DNA from: JBBROS01 sp964246015
Lineage (GTDB): Bacteria; Pseudomonadota; Alphaproteobacteria; Acetobacterales; Acetobacteraceae
Reading direction: 5' to 3'
NCBI GenBank assembly: GCA_964246015.1
Contig: CAXTPG010000156.1
Span: 1 to 7,763, forward strand
DNA: 7,763 nt
Shown in pieces: positions 6,691 through 7,763 of this stretch. The first letter of the stretch is position 1; each line of letters opens with the position of its first letter. A program made the position numbers and the translations under genes. A model generated the notes under the pieces. It saw nothing but the letters and a program-made list of their open reading frames with translations, was not told the origin of the DNA and did not search any database.

Positions 6691-7348
6691 GGGAGAGGCG
6701 GGAAGCCTCGCCAAACTCCTCACCTGGCTCTCCCCCGCCTTCCCGACCGGCGCCTTCGCCTACAGCCACGGCCTGGAATGGGCCGTCGAATCCGGGGACG
6801 TGACGACCGAGGCCGCCTTGCTCGACTGGCTCGACGCCGTCCTCCGCCACGGCGCCGGTCGCACCGACGCCATCCTGGTGCGCCATGCCCACCGTGCCGA
6901 AACCGCGGAGACGCTGGCCCGGGTCGCCGAACTCGCCGAAGCCGCGCAACCCACGCGTGAGCGCCGGGCCGAAACCCTGGGCCAGGGCGACGCCTTCGCC
7001 ATCGCCGCCCGCGTCTGGGGCGCTCCCTTGCTGGACCAGCAGGCCGGCCCCGTCGCCTACCCCGTCGCCGTCGGCGCCCTCGCCCGCGCCCATGCTGTGC
7101 CCGAGGACGCGGCCGCAATCGGCCTGCTGCACGCCTTCGCCGCGAACCTCGTCGGCGCCGCCGTCCGCCTGGTCCCGCTGGGCCAGACCGCCGGGCTGCG
7201 CGTCATGGCCGCCCTGGAACCGGCACTCCACGCCATCGCCGCCGACACGCGCGCCACCCCGCTCGACGACATCGGCGGCGCCTGCTTCCGCTCCGACATC
7301 GCCGCCATGCGCCACGAAACCCAGTATACGAGGCTGTTCCGCACATGA
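6671..7348 (+). CDS. ureF: Urease accessory protein UreF
   Basis: UreF bridges UreD and UreG in the urease maturation complex and is thought to control the fidelity of UreG's GTPase-driven nickel loading. The 225 residues include LSPAFPTGAFAYSHGLEWAVE (20-40), VRLVPLGQTAG (165-175) and the C-terminal MRHETQYTRLFR (213-224), all typical. The helical, Ala-rich body is of normal length. The ATG at 6671 is inside ureE, formed from the CAC-CAT-GAC codons of its His/Asp tail in another frame. ATG at 6680 is an alternative. Neither has a clear SD, so initiation probably relies on ribosomes terminating at ureE's TAA (6688-6690). The stop overlaps the ureG ATG (ATGA). Confidence 0.95.
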   Translation: MTTMTGKGEAGSLAKLLTWLSPAFPTGAFAYSHGLEWAVESGDVTTEAALLDWLDAVLRHGAGRTDAILVRHAHRAETAETLARVAELAEAAQPTRERRAETLGQGDAFAIAARVWGAPLLDQQAGPVAYPVAVGALARAHAVPEDAAAIGLLHAFAANLVGAAVRLVPLGQTAGLRVMAALEPALHAIAADTRATPLDDIGGACFRSDIAAMRHETQYTRLFRT

Positions 7349-7763
7349 CCCCATACAATGGCCCGCTCCGCGTGGGCGTCGGCGGCCCCGTCGGTACCGG
7401 CAAGACGGCGCTGATGGACGCGCTGTGCAAGCGTTTCAGCCCGCACTACGACATCGCCGCAATCACCAACGACATCTATACCAAGGAAGATGCGGAGTTC
7501 CTGACCCGCGCCGGCTCCCTCCCGCCCGAGCGCATCATGGGCATCGAAACCGGCGGCTGCCCCCACACCGCGATCCGCGAGGACGCCAGCATCAACCTGG
7601 CCGGCGTGGCCGAGATGCGGCGGCGCTTCCCCGCGCTGGACGTCATCCTCATCGAAAGCGGCGGCGACAACCTGGCTGCCACCTTCTCCCCCGAGCTCGC
7701 CGACATCACCATCTACGTCATCGACGTCAGCGCCGGCGACAAGATCCCCCGCAAGGGCGGCCC
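7345..7763 (+). CDS. ureG: Urease accessory protein UreG (GTPase), N-terminal part
   Basis: UreG is a SIMIBI-class GTPase that receives nickel from UreE and delivers it to apo-urease through UreD-UreF. The window holds 139 complete codons of a protein usually a little over 200 residues, and the frame runs off the right edge. Visible motifs are the P-loop GGPVGTGKT (13-21), the TNDIYTKEDAEFL region (41-53), ETGGCPHTAIREDAS (68-82) with the nickel-binding Cys-Pro-His at 72-74, and ESGGDNLAATFSPEL (104-118). The base-recognition NKxD motif lies beyond the end. The ATG at 7345 overlaps the ureF stop as ATGA. GAGG (7330-7333) is a weak SD, 11 bases away. Nothing looks abnormal in the part seen. 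Confidence 0.97.
   Translation, partial: MTPYNGPLRVGVGGPVGTGKTALMDALCKRFSPHYDIAAITNDIYTKEDAEFLTRAGSLPPERIMGIETGGCPHTAIREDASINLAGVAEMRRRFPALDVILIESGGDNLAATFSPELADITIYVIDVSAGDKIPRKGG

Overview
The window is about 7.8 kb of very GC-rich DNA in which every supported gene lies on the + strand. Most codons end in C or G. The codon use, the protein sequences and a dispersed palindrome that reads GRDKPGHD when translated point to an alphaproteobacterium. A Rhodospirillales/Acetobacteraceae-like host is my best guess, but the genus cannot be fixed from this sequence.

Layout: (1) 1-99 is the last 32 codons of an ABC-transporter ATPase, probably UrtE of the urea uptake system. (2) 292-1485 is a complete pobA (4-hydroxybenzoate 3-monooxygenase). 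It has a good -10 box only six bases before its ATG, so its mRNA may be leaderless. (3) 1486-1989 is a loosely packed stretch with a possible 71-codon ORF, a 7-bp hairpin, a short direct repeat, an alphaproteobacterial palindromic repeat and the ureD leader. (4) 1990 to the right edge is a tightly packed urease operon: ureD, ureA, ureB, ureC, a small membrane protein gene, an EcsC-family gene, ureE, ureF and the first 139 codons of ureG. From ureA on, junctions are 4-base ATGA overlaps, one 20-base overlap (ureE/ureF) or a 15-base gap (ureC to the membrane protein gene).

How it works together: a urea ABC transporter would bring urea in. UreABC is the nickel urease that splits urea into ammonia and CO2. 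UreD, UreE, UreF and UreG carry out GTP-dependent nickel insertion. All nickel ligands and the carbamylated lysine of UreC are present, so the enzyme should be active. pobA belongs to aromatic catabolism and interrupts what would otherwise be a urea transport-urease locus.

The most unusual part is the pair of non-canonical genes between ureC and ureE (5175-6229). They encode a four-helix membrane protein of no family I recognise and an EcsC-family protein. They are coupled to each other and to ureE by ATGA overlaps, so they are built into the operon. Other points are a His/Pro-rich N-terminal extension on UreD encoded over C9 and C7 tracts, a marked codon-preference change limited to ureA, and a ureF start codon embedded in the codons for UreE's His/Asp tail.
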